A DNA stretch of 64,000 nucleotides from Stenotrophomonas sp. 57 (GCF_030291075.1 NZ_CP127407.1:4152001-4216000); one strand, 5' to 3'. Positions 17,246-26,550 are shown, numbered from the stretch's first letter. Made by a program: numbers and translations. Notes: generated from the letters alone by a model not told the origin.

Positions 17246-19033
17246 ATGTCCGCAAGCACCGCTCCGCGCTGGCCCGTACGCTACCTGCTCTTCATCGGCG
17301 GCCTGGGCGGCCTGCTGTACGGCATCGACATCGGCATCATCGCCGGTGCCCTGCCCTACCTTGAAGCGACCGCCAGCCACGCCTGGCAGCTCAGCAGCCA
17401 GCAGCTCGGCTTCGTGGTGGCAGCGGTGCTGCTGGGCAGCGTGTTGTCCTCGCTGTTCGCCGGCATGATCGCCGACCTGATCGGCCGCCGCGGCGCGATG
17501 CTGCTGGCCGGCCTGCTGTTCACCGCCTCGATTCCGATCATGGCACTGGCCTCCGGCTACACGCCGCTGCTGCTGGGACGCCTGCTGCAGGGCATCAGTG
17601 GCGGTTTGATCGGCGTCGTGATTCCGCTGTACCTGGCCGAAGTGCTCAGCCCCGAACGACGCGGGCGAGGCGCGGCCATGTTCCAGCTGCTGCTGACCGT
17701 TGGCCTGGTGCTGGCAGCCCTGATCGGCCTGTACCACGCCCATGCCGTGGATGCCGCCGCCGAGGCCGTGCGCTCGCTGCCGTTCGCGGAGCAGGCGCAG
17801 GAACTGTTCACGGTGAAGGACCACGCCTGGCGCACCATCTTCTGGACCTGCCTGGCGCCAGGACTGCTGTTCTGCGCCGGCATCTTCTGGCTGTCCGAAT
17901 CGCCACGCTGGCTGGTGCGCCGCGGCCGCATCGACGAAGCGCGCCGCAGCCTGCAGCGCGTCCTTCCCGCCGCAGAGATCGAGCCCACGCTGGCCCAGAT
18001 CCAGGCCCCGGAATCGAGCAGCAGCGACGGCAAGCGGGATCCGCTGCTCAGCCGCCGCTACGTGGTGCCGTTCCTGCTGGCCTGCGTGGTGCTGGCCTGC
18101 ACCCAGGCCACCGGCATCAATTCGGTGCTGGCCTACGCAGTCAACATCCTCAACCAGGCCGGTCTGTCCGGCTCGGTGGCCAACGGCGCCGACGTAGCGA
18201 TCAAGCTGCTCAACGCGGTGATGACCGTGGTCGCGCTGCTGCTGGTCGACCGCAAGGGCCGCAAGTTCCTGTTGATGCTGGGCAGCGGCGGTATCTGCGT
18301 GGCCCTGCTGGCCGCCGCCACGCTGTTCTTCCAGGCCGAGCGCGGCCGCGCCGATGTGCAGCCGCAGTTGCAGGCGGCGGTCAGCCGCGATGGCCTGCAG
18401 CTGGTGCTGGATGACGCACAGTGGCAGCGCCTCGGCGCAGGCATCGACAGCGAAGGCCGGCCGATGCAGCTGACCGTGTCGTATGCCTACGGTGACTTCA
18501 CCAATGTGCGCGCCCTGCGCAGCGACAACCTGACCGATCGCGAGCTGCGCATCGAGCGCGCCGGCACCGTGCAGCCGGACAGCGTGATCGGTGCGTTCTT
18601 CCGCAAGCTGCACCTCAACCCGTTCGCCGACCCGGCCAGCGCCGAGCAGGCGCCGCTGCGCATCGAACAGGCCCGCATCGGGCCGGTGCCGCCGCCCGCA
18701 CACGGCTGGGCGGTGGCCACCTGCATCCTGGTGTTCGTCGCGTTCTTCGCCGTCGGGCCCGGCGTGTGCGTGTGGCTGGCATTGTCTGAGCTGATGCCGA
18801 ACCGCATCCGCTCCAACGGCATGAGCATCGCGCTGCTGATCAACCAGTTCGTCTCAACCACCATCGCCGCGATCTTCCTGCCCACGGTGGGCCACTACGG
18901 CTACGCCAGCATGTTCGTGTTCTGGGCGGCGTGCACCTTCGTGTTCTTCCTGGTGGCCGCGTTGTGGCTGCCGGAAACCAAGGGCAAGTCGCTGGAAGAG
19001 ATCGAGGCACGGTTCGCGGGAAGGCGGAGCTGA
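17246..19033 (+). CDS. MFS sugar-porter permease with a periplasmic insertion
   Basis: 595-residue major facilitator of the sugar-porter type, longer than the usual 450-500. N-terminal signature elements are GGLLYGIDIGIIAGALPYL, DLIGRRG, and PLYLAEVLSPERRGRGA. In the second half are SESPRWLVRRG, DRKGRK and LPETKGKSLEEIE at the end. Residues about 365-485 form a hydrophilic insertion between helices 9 and 10, a loop predicted to face the periplasm. The start at 17246 has AGGA upstream. Position at the end of the GalNAc arm suggests it carries GalNAc or galactosamine across the inner membrane; this is inferred. Confidence 0.85.
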   Translation: MSASTAPRWPVRYLLFIGGLGGLLYGIDIGIIAGALPYLEATASHAWQLSSQQLGFVVAAVLLGSVLSSLFAGMIADLIGRRGAMLLAGLLFTASIPIMALASGYTPLLLGRLLQGISGGLIGVVIPLYLAEVLSPERRGRGAAMFQLLLTVGLVLAALIGLYHAHAVDAAAEAVRSLPFAEQAQELFTVKDHAWRTIFWTCLAPGLLFCAGIFWLSESPRWLVRRGRIDEARRSLQRVLPAAEIEPTLAQIQAPESSSSDGKRDPLLSRRYVVPFLLACVVLACTQATGINSVLAYAVNILNQAGLSGSVANGADVAIKLLNAVMTVVALLLVDRKGRKFLLMLGSGGICVALLAAATLFFQAERGRADVQPQLQAAVSRDGLQLVLDDAQWQRLGAGIDSEGRPMQLTVSYAYGDFTNVRALRSDNLTDRELRIERAGTVQPDSVIGAFFRKLHLNPFADPASAEQAPLRIEQARIGPVPPPAHGWAVATCILVFVAFFAVGPGVCVWLALSELMPNRIRSNGMSIALLINQFVSTTIAAIFLPTVGHYGYASMFVFWAACTFVFFLVAALWLPETKGKSLEEIEARFAGRRS

Positions 19034-19171
19034 CGGCACCGGTTCCTGGCGTCGGCCATGCCCTCACATGACATGCCAACCGTGCGCGCCTGACGACCGG
19101 GTGTGGGGTATCGATGGGATGTTGCCTGCCGACGAGGTGTGGCCTACCGATAGGCATGGCCTGCCGACTGG

Positions 19172-19198
19172 GTAGAGTCGACTGTCAGTCGACTCCAC
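19172..19198. repeat. GTAG-headed palindrome
   Basis: GTAGAGTCGACTGTCAGTCG with the complementary half ending at 19198. It lies between the convergent permease and lipoprotein genes. The same sequence type recurs at 63795. Confidence 0.65.
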
Positions 19199-19207
19199 CG
19201 CCTCCGG

Positions 19208-19678
19208 TCATTTCCCGGTGATGTGCCTGGCCAGTTCCCGCGCCTCGTCCTTGCCCGGCAACCCGCTCAGACCCATCGATTCAGAAAATGGTCCCTGTAC
19301 CGTTGCCACCGTCACCACACGGCCGTCCACGCTGATGGCGATGCGCTGACCGACCAGCGCCGCCGTGCCATCATGGATGCGCCGGTGCGCCTCGGGACGA
19401 TAGCGGATCTGCAGCACCGTCAAACCATTCCCATCCGGCACCGCGCGCACATCGGCGATGTCCGCGCTGTTCGCGATCGGGGGTTGCCGAAGCGTCAGCC
19501 ACTCGTCCTGCCACGGCACCCCTGCGTCCTTCCCGGCCACGTCAACCGCACTCAGGCGGACGTCCACGCCGGGAAGCGGCGGACGGTCCGCTCCCCCGGT
19601 CGTACCCGGCGTGGTGCCTGACATGCATCCGGTCAGGCCCAACGCCGTCGCCAACAGCAGCGGACAGGCCGCCCTCAC
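19208..19678 (-). CDS. Lipoprotein with a SecD-like periplasmic head segment
   Basis: 156-residue predicted lipoprotein: signal peptide with lipobox LGLTGC, then a Thr/Gly linker. The C-terminal 110 residues resemble the SecDF periplasmic head subdomain (TVLQIRYRPEAHRRIHDGT, ISVDGRVVTVATVQGP), without any of SecD's membrane helices. I start it at the GTG at 19678, whose last two bases form part of the TGA stop of the HdeD-like gene, so the two are coupled. The frame stays open upstream inside that gene, but that portion is a shadow. Function is unknown. Confidence 0.72.
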   Translation of the reverse strand: MRAACPLLLATALGLTGCMSGTTPGTTGGADRPPLPGVDVRLSAVDVAGKDAGVPWQDEWLTLRQPPIANSADIADVRAVPDGNGLTVLQIRYRPEAHRRIHDGTAALVGQRIAISVDGRVVTVATVQGPFSESMGLSGLPGKDEARELARHITGK

Positions 19679-20226
19679 TTCAGCTTCCGCAGCTTGAACG
19701 CCACCAGTACCTGCAGCAGGCCGTACAGCAGGCTGCCGATGCCGATCCACAGCGTGGTCACCGCCACGCCCGCATACGGGTTGGCGGCAAACAGCAGGCC
19801 CAGCACCACCGCCAGTACGCCGCTGAGGATCAGCAGCCACTCACCCTGGATCTGCCTGCGCACGCGGATCGCGAACACGATGCGATAGATGCCGGCCACC
19901 AGCAGCCACGCGGCCAGGAACAGCACCAGCACGCTGGCCGTTGCCAGCGGATTGATCACCGCCAGGATGCCGAAGCCCAGCGAGGCGATGACATACAGCG
20001 CCAGCCAGCCACGCGACGCGCCGCTGCCGCCGCTGACCAGGGCGAACAGGCTGATCACGCCCTCGACAATGGCCATCACGCCCAGCGTCCAGGCCAGTGC
20101 CATCGCCGCCGACAGCGGCCAGCCAATGGCGATGATGCCGAAGCCAAGCGCAACCAACCCGTACAGCAGCAGGATCCACCAGCTGCGCCCGACCCCCGAC
20201 AGCAAGGGAGACAAAGGGGAATTCAT
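19675..20226 (-). CDS. HdeD family membrane protein (DUF308)
   Basis: 183-residue inner-membrane protein with six hydrophobic helices arranged as three repeats with the DUF308 pattern (LGFGIIAIGWPLSA, LGFGILAVINPLAT, VVLGLLFAANPYAG). E. coli HdeD contributes to acid resistance at high cell density; whether this one does is unknown. AAGGAG lies five bases before the ATG at 20226. It overlaps the downstream lipoprotein gene. Confidence 0.85.
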   Translation of the reverse strand: MNSPLSPLLSGVGRSWWILLLYGLVALGFGIIAIGWPLSAAMALAWTLGVMAIVEGVISLFALVSGGSGASRGWLALYVIASLGFGILAVINPLATASVLVLFLAAWLLVAGIYRIVFAIRVRRQIQGEWLLILSGVLAVVLGLLFAANPYAGVAVTTLWIGIGSLLYGLLQVLVAFKLRKLK

Positions 20227-20284
20227 GGCCACTCCTTCGATCCGGAATCGGCCCCATCCTAGTCCCTGCGCATGAAAGCGGCGA

Positions 20285-20980
20285 TCACGGCACGCGCGCG
20301 CAGACCCACACGCGCACCTCTTCAGTCCCTACCAGACGCAAGGTCTCGGCGATCTCCATCACCGTGCTGCCGGTGGTCATCACGTCATCCACCAACGTCA
20401 GCCGCACCGGCGCTGATCCGCGCGTGGCGAATGCGTCGAAGAGGTTGTCCCGGCGCTGTTCGGCGCTGCGCTCCGACTGCGGTGCCGTATGCCGGCGCCG
20501 ATACAGGCCCTGCCAGACCGGCATCGGTAGCAACCGGCACAGTTCGGCGGCCTGGTTGTAGCCGCGCTGGCGCAGGCGGCGGTTGTGCAGCGGCACCGGC
20601 ACCAGTGGCGCGCACGACCAGGGCGGCGGTGCGCGCTGCATCAGCTGCACGAGCAGGCGGCCGGCCGCCAGGTCCTGGTGGAACTTGTAGCGCACCAGCA
20701 GCTGGTCGACCGGCGGCAGATACAGCAGGCTGGCATGGGTGGCGGCCTGCGGCGGCACTTCCTCACGGCAGGTACCGCAGACGATCAGCGCGTTGTCGGG
20801 CAGTGGCAGCGCGCAACGCAGGCAGGCACGGCCGGCCCACGGAAGTTCCGCGTAACACGCCGCGCAGAGATCCAGGCCATCGTGGCCGTCATCGTTGCAG
20901 ACCAGGCATCGCAGCGGCAGCAGCACGCGAAGCAGCGCGCGGGAGACACGGGTTGCCGTATGCCAGAGAGGGATGCGCAT
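20285..20980 (-). CDS. comF: ComF family phosphoribosyltransferase-like protein
   Basis: 231-residue protein. The N-terminus has four zinc-type cysteine pairs or near pairs (CLVC, CAAC, CLRC, CGTC). The C-terminus is a phosphoribosyltransferase domain with the PRPP loop LTLVDDVMTTGSTV and the upstream RGYNQAAEL segment. ComF-type proteins take part in natural transformation and DNA uptake in several bacteria; the exact reaction is unclear. It lies downstream of the ClC gene and upstream of the HdeD-like gene. Confidence 0.88.
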   Translation of the reverse strand: MRIPLWHTATRVSRALLRVLLPLRCLVCNDDGHDGLDLCAACYAELPWAGRACLRCALPLPDNALIVCGTCREEVPPQAATHASLLYLPPVDQLLVRYKFHQDLAAGRLLVQLMQRAPPPWSCAPLVPVPLHNRRLRQRGYNQAAELCRLLPMPVWQGLYRRRHTAPQSERSAEQRRDNLFDAFATRGSAPVRLTLVDDVMTTGSTVMEIAETLRLVGTEEVRVWVCARVP

Positions 20981-21065
20981 GCCCCAGTTTTCCGCCGCGC
21001 TGCGGGCATCGCCATCACCGGAATGCCTGCTGCGGTGTCGGCGTTATCCGTTGCCGCACCGTCCA

Positions 21066-22406
21066 TCAGGCTGAGCGTTCGCGATGCCCTGCATCCGACG
21101 GCGCCAAGGCCGGCACCATCAACAGCTCCGCCAGACCGCGATAGATCGGCACGCGGCACACCAGCCCGGATACACCACGAGCAAGCAGCACCGTGGCCAG
21201 GATCGGCAACAGCAAGTCACCACTGTCGGTCAGTTCCAGCGAGATCACCGCCGAGGTCAGCGGTGCCTGGGTGACGCCGGTCAGGTAAGCGCACATGCCC
21301 AGCAGCACGAATGCGCGCGGGTCCACGCCCGGCATCAGCACTGACAGGTTGTGGCCCAGTCCCGCGCCGACCGCCAGCGCCGGCGAGAACAGACCACCGG
21401 GAATACCCGCCACGTACGACGCCAGGTTGGCCAGCAGCTTCATCAGCCCGAATTCGTGGCCGACCATTGCCTGGCCCTGCACCAGGCTGCGCGCCTGTTC
21501 GTAGCCGGTGCCGAACGCGCCTTCACCGAACACCATCGCCAGCACGACCACCGCCAGACCGCAGCCTGCGGCCAGCAGGACCGGATGGCGCTGCCGCAGT
21601 TGCCCCAGCCAGCGCGGGCGGCCCGCAGCGCTGGCCAGCACCGCTCGTGCGAACAGCCCACCCAGCAGGCCTGCCACCACGCCGCACAGCAGGATCGCCA
21701 GCCAGCCCTGGCCCAGCGGCAGGCGTGCGCTCACATGACCGAAATAGGTGTAGTTGCCCAACAGACCGAGCGATACCACGCCACCGACGATCACCGCGGT
21801 CAACAAGGTGCCGGAGAAGCGATGTTCGAAACGGCCGCTAAGCTCTTCGATGGCGAAAACGATGCCCGCCAGCGGCGTGTTGAAGGCCGCCGCAATACCC
21901 GCAGCGCCGCCAGCCAACAGGAAGTGCGAGAGCTCGCGGGGATCCTTGAAGCCGAACCAGCGGCCGAACAGGTACATCAGGCTGGCGCCCACATGCACCG
22001 TCGGGCCCTCGCGGCCGACCGATGCGCCCCCCAGCAACGACAGCGAGGTCAGCAGCAGCTTCCCGGCCGAAACCGCAGGTGACAGGTTGGTCTTCCGGAA
22101 CGGCTCATCCGCCTTGTCCAACGCAGCGATGACCTGCGGAATGCCGCTGCCGCGCGTAGGCTTCAGCACGCCAGCGGTCAGCCAGGCCAGCAGCGCGAAA
22201 ATGCCTGGCGTAAGCAGCAGGGCCCACCACGGCGAGTGCGCGGTGATGCGCTGGAACAGATGGAAGGCCGCATCGCTGGCCTTGGCGAACAGGATCGCCA
22301 CCAGCGCCACGGCCACGGCACCGCCCCAGAGCGCGGCGCGGCGGCGCCAGGCCTCGCTGAGGACCAGCGCGCTGATGCGGCCGCGGAGACGATGGAGATC
22401 GGTCAT
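21066..22406 (-). CDS. ClC family chloride channel or H+/Cl- antiporter
   Basis: 446-residue membrane protein with the ClC selectivity-filter signatures GSGIPQ (about residue 100), GREGP (about 145, carrying the gating glutamate) and GGLFSP, which replaces the classical GxFxP. Length and absence of CBS domains fit the EcClC type. The frame is open about 160 codons further upstream, over the bio operator region; the start at 22406 (MTDLHRLRG) is chosen from the family N-terminus. No strong ribosome binding site is visible. Confidence 0.88.
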   Translation of the reverse strand: MTDLHRLRGRISALVLSEAWRRRAALWGGAVAVALVAILFAKASDAAFHLFQRITAHSPWWALLLTPGIFALLAWLTAGVLKPTRGSGIPQVIAALDKADEPFRKTNLSPAVSAGKLLLTSLSLLGGASVGREGPTVHVGASLMYLFGRWFGFKDPRELSHFLLAGGAAGIAAAFNTPLAGIVFAIEELSGRFEHRFSGTLLTAVIVGGVVSLGLLGNYTYFGHVSARLPLGQGWLAILLCGVVAGLLGGLFARAVLASAAGRPRWLGQLRQRHPVLLAAGCGLAVVVLAMVFGEGAFGTGYEQARSLVQGQAMVGHEFGLMKLLANLASYVAGIPGGLFSPALAVGAGLGHNLSVLMPGVDPRAFVLLGMCAYLTGVTQAPLTSAVISLELTDSGDLLLPILATVLLARGVSGLVCRVPIYRGLAELLMVPALAPSDAGHRERSA

Positions 22407-22518
22407 GGGAAAGAGTCTGCGCGCCAGCGCTTCCGTTGGGCAGCGGCCACTTTGGCCGAAGCCCTTGCAGGATGCGGTGAAATGCGGCGCTTCTGACAAG
22501 CGCGATCGGAGCGGCCTT

Positions 22519-22552
22519 CCGTAAACCAACATAACTCTATTTAGGTTGACAG
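22519..22552. promoter_or_regulatory. BirA-type biotin operator
   Basis: GTAAACC (22521-22527) and GGTTGAC (22544-22550) form an inverted repeat with a 16-base AT-rich spacer. The spacing is identical to the E. coli bio operator, whose arms are GTAAACC and GGTTTAC. It lies 60 bases upstream of bioB and about 110 upstream of the ClC start. Confidence 0.75.
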
Positions 22553-22609
22553 CGTTCATCAACCCACCCACACTGCCGCCCTCGCTCCATTCGTACCCAA
22601 GGTCCCGCC

Positions 22610-23653
22610 ATGGCTGCTGCCATCCGCCACGACTGGCAACAGGACGAGCTGCAAGCGCTGTTCGAGCTGCCGCTCCCTGAGCTGCTGTTCCGCGCCGCAG
22701 CGGTCCATCGCGAGCACTTCGACCCGTCGCAGGTGCAGGTATCCACCCTGCTGTCGGTGAAGACCGGCGGCTGCCCGGAAGACTGCGCGTACTGCCCGCA
22801 GGCGCAGCGCTACAGCACCGGGGTGAACGCGCAGAAGCTGATGGACACCGATGCGGTACTGGCCAAGGCACGCCAGGCCAAGGCCGCCGGTGCATCGCGC
22901 TTCTGCATGGGTGCCGCGTGGCGATCGCCGAAGGACCGTGACATCCCGAAGGTGGCGGCGATGATCGCCGGGGTGAAGGCGCTGGGCCTGGAGACCTGCG
23001 CCACGCTCGGGATGCTCAGTGGCGAGCAGGCGCGTGCGCTGAAGGATGCCGGTCTGGACTACTACAATCACAATCTCGACACCGCGCCGGACTACTACGA
23101 TTCGATCATCCACACGCGCCAGTACCAGGACCGCCTGGATACACTGGAACACGTGCGCGATGCCGGCCTGAAGACCTGCTGCGGCGGCATCGTCGGCATG
23201 GGCGAGACGCGCGCGCAGCGCGTCGGCCTGCTGCTGGCGCTGGCCACGCTGCCGGCGCATCCGGATTCGGTGCCGATCAACAAGCTGGTGCAGGTGGCGG
23301 GTACGCCGCTGCATGGCAGCGCCGAGCTTGACCCGTTCGAGTTCGTGCGCATGATCGCGGTGGCGCGCATCGCCATGCCGCGCTCGATGGTGCGGCTGTC
23401 GGCCGGCCGCGAGGCGATGAGTGACGAACTGCAGGCGCTGTGCTTCCTGGCCGGTGCCAACTCGATCTTCTACGGCGACAAGCTGCTGACCACCGGCAAC
23501 CCGGAAAGCGAACGCGACCTGGCCCTGTTCGCGCGGCTGGGGCTGCAGCCGATGGCGGTGCAGGTGGATGCCGAAGGCCACGACCACGGCGGCACCGTGC
23601 ACGCCGATATCAGCGCCGACGCGCCCGGCTGCGGCTGCGCTCACGCGGCCTGA
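22610..23653 (+). CDS. bioB: Biotin synthase
   Basis: 347-residue radical-SAM enzyme that inserts sulfur into dethiobiotin, the last step of biotin synthesis. The SAM-cluster cysteines are Cys55, Cys59 and Cys62 in CPEDCAYC, followed by YNHNLDT and [10 protein letters not shown] motifs typical of BioB. AAGG precedes the start. It is the first gene of a biotin operon behind a BirA-type operator. Confidence 0.97.
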   Translation: MAAAIRHDWQQDELQALFELPLPELLFRAAAVHREHFDPSQVQVSTLLSVKTGGCPEDCAYCPQAQRYSTGVNAQKLMDTDAVLAKARQAKAAGASRFCMGAAWRSPKDRDIPKVAAMIAGVKALGLETCATLGMLSGEQARALKDAGLDYYNHNLDTAPDYYDSIIHTRQYQDRLDTLEHVRDAGLKTCCGGIVGMGETRAQRVGLLLALATLPAHPDSVPINKLVQVAGTPLHGSAELDPFEFVRMIAVARIAMPRSMVRLSAGREAMSDELQALCFLAGANSIFYGDKLLTTGNPESERDLALFARLGLQPMAVQVDAEGHDHGGTVHADISADAPGCGCAHAA

Positions 23654-23720
23654 GACGGGCGGCAAGCAGGCGCCGCGGCAACGCGCTACCCTAGCCGCCC
23701 CGTCGACGCATTCAGCCACC

Positions 23721-24944
23721 ATGGCCCGCCCCGACCTGACCGCCCGCCTCCACGCCCAGCGCGCTCTGCGCGATGCCCAAGGCCGTCGCCGCCCGCGACG
23801 TACGGTCGCCCGTCGCGATGGCGTGCGCCTTGAGGTGGACGGCCAGTGGCTGACCGGCTTCTGCAGCAACGATTATCTGGGCCTGGCGCAGCAGTTCAGC
23901 GTGGTCAATGCGCTGCAGGACGCCGCTGCGCGCGAAGGTGCCGGTGCCGGTGCATCGCATCTGGTCTGTGGCCACCACGCGATGCACGACGCACTCGAAC
24001 GCGAGGTGGCCGAGTGGCTGGGTTACCCGCGTGCATTGCTGTTCGGCAGTGGCTTCGCCGCCAACCTGGCGGTGCAGCAGGCGCTGCTGAGCGAAGAGAA
24101 CGACGTCTGCGTGCAGGACAAGCTCAACCACGCCAGCCTGCTCGATGCGACGCGGCTGGCCGGTGCACGCCTGCGCCGCTACCCGCACCTGGACGCGGAA
24201 GGCGCGATGCGCCAGCTCAAGCACGCACCCGACGGCGCGGCGATGCTCGCCACCGACGGTGTCTTCAGCATGGATGGCGACATCGCGCCGCTGCGTGCGT
24301 TGTCGCTGGTCGCGCGCCTGCAGCAGGCGTTGTTCTACGTCGATGACGCACATGGCGTGGGCGTGGTGGGGGACGGCCGTGGCGCCGTTGCTGCCGCCGG
24401 CCTGGGCGTGGACGACGTACCGGTGCAGCTGGTGACGCTGGGCAAGGCCTTGGGCGGTTCCGGTGCGTTGGTGCTGGGCCGCGACGACCTGGTCGAGCAC
24501 TTGGCCGAAACCGCGCGCCCGTACATCTACACCACCGCCGTGCCACCGGCGATGGCCGCCGCTGCACTCGAGGCGGTGCGCCTGGCGCGCCGCGACAACT
24601 GGCGCCGTTCCAAGCTGGCTGACCTGATCGGGCTGTTCCGCAGCGAAGCACGCCGCCGCGGGCTGGACCTGATGGCCTCGGAAACGCCGATCCAGCCGCT
24701 GCTGTGCGGCGATGACCACAGCGCAATGGCGATGTCCAGGGCCCTGGAACAGGCCGGCTGGCTGGTCGGCGCGATCCGCCCGCCGACCGTGCCGGAAGGC
24801 AAGGCACGGTTGCGCGTCACGCTGTCCGCGCTGCACACGCCGGAACAGGTGCGCGGTCTGGTCGAGGCCATCGCCAGCGCGCGCGACCGCGTCAATCTTG
24901 CCCTGCATGAAGCCGCTCCGCCGCCGCTGCCCGCTTTTGCCTGA
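23721..24944 (+). CDS. bioF: 8-amino-7-oxononanoate synthase
   Basis: 407-residue PLP enzyme that condenses pimeloyl-ACP with alanine, first step of biotin ring assembly. FCSNDYLGL near the N-terminus, the [10 protein letters not shown] segment and Lys242 in GKALGGSG (the Schiff-base lysine) are family hallmarks. The frame is open upstream; the ATG at 23721 gives the expected length. Confidence 0.96.
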   Translation: MARPDLTARLHAQRALRDAQGRRRPRRTVARRDGVRLEVDGQWLTGFCSNDYLGLAQQFSVVNALQDAAAREGAGAGASHLVCGHHAMHDALEREVAEWLGYPRALLFGSGFAANLAVQQALLSEENDVCVQDKLNHASLLDATRLAGARLRRYPHLDAEGAMRQLKHAPDGAAMLATDGVFSMDGDIAPLRALSLVARLQQALFYVDDAHGVGVVGDGRGAVAAAGLGVDDVPVQLVTLGKALGGSGALVLGRDDLVEHLAETARPYIYTTAVPPAMAAAALEAVRLARRDNWRRSKLADLIGLFRSEARRRGLDLMASETPIQPLLCGDDHSAMAMSRALEQAGWLVGAIRPPTVPEGKARLRVTLSALHTPEQVRGLVEAIASARDRVNLALHEAAPPPLPAFA

Positions 24945-24961
24945 GTTCCGTGTCGTTGCCC

Positions 24962-25741
24962 ATGCATATTGAAGTCACCGGCCGTGGGCCGGACCTGGTG
25001 TTGATCCACGGTTGGGGCCTGCAGGGCGGCGTGTTCGCACCGCTGGTGCAGCGACTTGCGGACCAGTTCACCCTGCATCGGGTCGACCTGCCCGGTCATG
25101 GCCACAGCCGCGAAGACGCCACCCCGCTGCGCCTGCCGTTCGTGGTCAGTGCCATTGCCGCGGCCACGCCGCCGGCGGTGTGGTGCGGCTGGTCGCTGGG
25201 CGGCCTGTTCGCACTGCACGCGGCGGCCACGCTGCCGAAGGTGCGCGGGCTGGCGATGATCGCCGCCACGCCGCGCTTCGTGCGTGGCGAGGACTGGCCG
25301 CACGCAGTGGAGCCGGCAGTGTTCGAGCAGTTCGGGCGAGAGCTGGCCAACGATTTCGGCGGCACGCTGGAGCGCTTCCTGGCACTGGACGTGATGGGCT
25401 CGGCGCACGCCCGCGAGGAGCTGCGCACGCTGCGCCAGCGCCTGGTCGAGCGCGGCGCCCCCACTGAACGCGCCCTGCTGGAAGGCCTGCGCCTGCTCGA
25501 AGGCACCGATCTGCGGGGCGCGCTGCCCACGCTGGGCAAGCCCAGCCTGTGGATCGCCGGCCAGCGTGACCGCCTGGTGTCTCCAGCGGCGATGCAGGCC
25601 GCTGCGGCGCTGGCCCCGGGCGCGCAGGCGCTGACCATTGCCCACGGTGGACATGCGCCTTTCCTCGGCCATGCCGATGAGGTGGCCGCCGCCCTGCAAC
25701 ACTTCGTTGCCGGCCTGTCACCGGCCGATGGCGGACAATGA
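24962..25741 (+). CDS. bioH: Pimeloyl-[acyl-carrier protein] methyl ester esterase
   Basis: 259-residue alpha/beta hydrolase that removes the methyl group from pimeloyl-ACP methyl ester and so ends the BioC-BioH route to pimelate. LIHGWGLQGGVF supplies the oxyanion region, Ser78 in GWSLGG the nucleophile, the Asp in GQRDRLV and the His in HGGHAPF the rest of the triad. I chose the ATG at 24962 (MHIEVTGRGP); a GTG at 24950 is in frame. It starts 17 bases after bioF. Confidence 0.92.
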   Translation: MHIEVTGRGPDLVLIHGWGLQGGVFAPLVQRLADQFTLHRVDLPGHGHSREDATPLRLPFVVSAIAAATPPAVWCGWSLGGLFALHAAATLPKVRGLAMIAATPRFVRGEDWPHAVEPAVFEQFGRELANDFGGTLERFLALDVMGSAHAREELRTLRQRLVERGAPTERALLEGLRLLEGTDLRGALPTLGKPSLWIAGQRDRLVSPAAMQAAAALAPGAQALTIAHGGHAPFLGHADEVAAALQHFVAGLSPADGGQ

Positions 25742-25770
25742 GACCCCTCCGAATTCCGCAGGACTGACGC

Positions 25771-26550
25771 ATGGATCTGGGTATCAATGGCCGCTGGGCA
25801 CTGGTCTGCGGCGCCAGCAAGGGGCTCGGCCTGGGCTGCGCACGCGCGCTGGTGCGCGAGGGCGTCAACGTGGTGATCGTGGCCCGTGGCGAGGCTGCAC
25901 TGCAGGTCGCTGCCGACGAATTGCGTGCACTGCCAGGTGCCGGTGAGGTGCGCGCCGTCGCCGCCGACGTCACCACCGAGGCCGGCCGTACTGCCGCGCT
26001 GGCCGCCTGCCCGCAGGTGGATATCCTGGTCAACAACGCAGGCGGCCCACCGCCCGGCGACTTCCGCAGCTTCGAGCGCGACGACTGGATCGCCGCACTG
26101 GACGCCAACATGCTGGCGCCGATCGCGCTGATCCGCGCCACCGTGGATGCGATGATGGAACGCGGCTTCGGCCGCATCGTCAACATCACCTCGTCCGCGG
26201 TGAAAGCCCCGATCGACATCCTGGCGCTGTCCAACGGCGCGCGCAGCGGCCTGACCGGTTTCGTCGCTGGCCTGTCGCGCCGCACCGTGGCCTACAACGT
26301 CACGATCAACAATCTGCTGCCCGGCCAGTTCGACACCGACCGCCTGCGTGCCAACTTCGCCCACAGTGCGGGCAAGGACGGCAATGCAGGCGAAGTGGCC
26401 GAACGCCGCCGCCAGCAGATTCCCGCCGGCCGCTTTGGCACGCCGGACGAGTTCGGCGCCGCCTGCGCCTTCCTGTGCAGTGCACAGGCCGGTTACCTCA
26501 CCGGGCAGAACCTGCTGATCGACGGCGGCACCTACCCCGGTACGTTCTAA
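25771..26550 (+). CDS. Atypical short-chain dehydrogenase in the biotin operon
   Basis: 259-residue SDR-fold protein. The Rossmann motif GASKGLGLG and NNAGG are intact, and Ser141/Ser142 (ITSSAVK) fit the catalytic serine. At the YxxxK position thirteen residues later it has Ser154 and Arg158 (LSNGARSG), so both canonical catalytic residues are missing. Overall it resembles FabG-like 3-oxoacyl reductases. Its place between bioH and bioC suggests a link to pimelate or fatty-acid metabolism, but no biotin role is established. Confidence 0.8.
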   Translation: MDLGINGRWALVCGASKGLGLGCARALVREGVNVVIVARGEAALQVAADELRALPGAGEVRAVAADVTTEAGRTAALAACPQVDILVNNAGGPPPGDFRSFERDDWIAALDANMLAPIALIRATVDAMMERGFGRIVNITSSAVKAPIDILALSNGARSGLTGFVAGLSRRTVAYNVTINNLLPGQFDTDRLRANFAHSAGKDGNAGEVAERRRQQIPAGRFGTPDEFGAACAFLCSAQAGYLTGQNLLIDGGTYPGTF

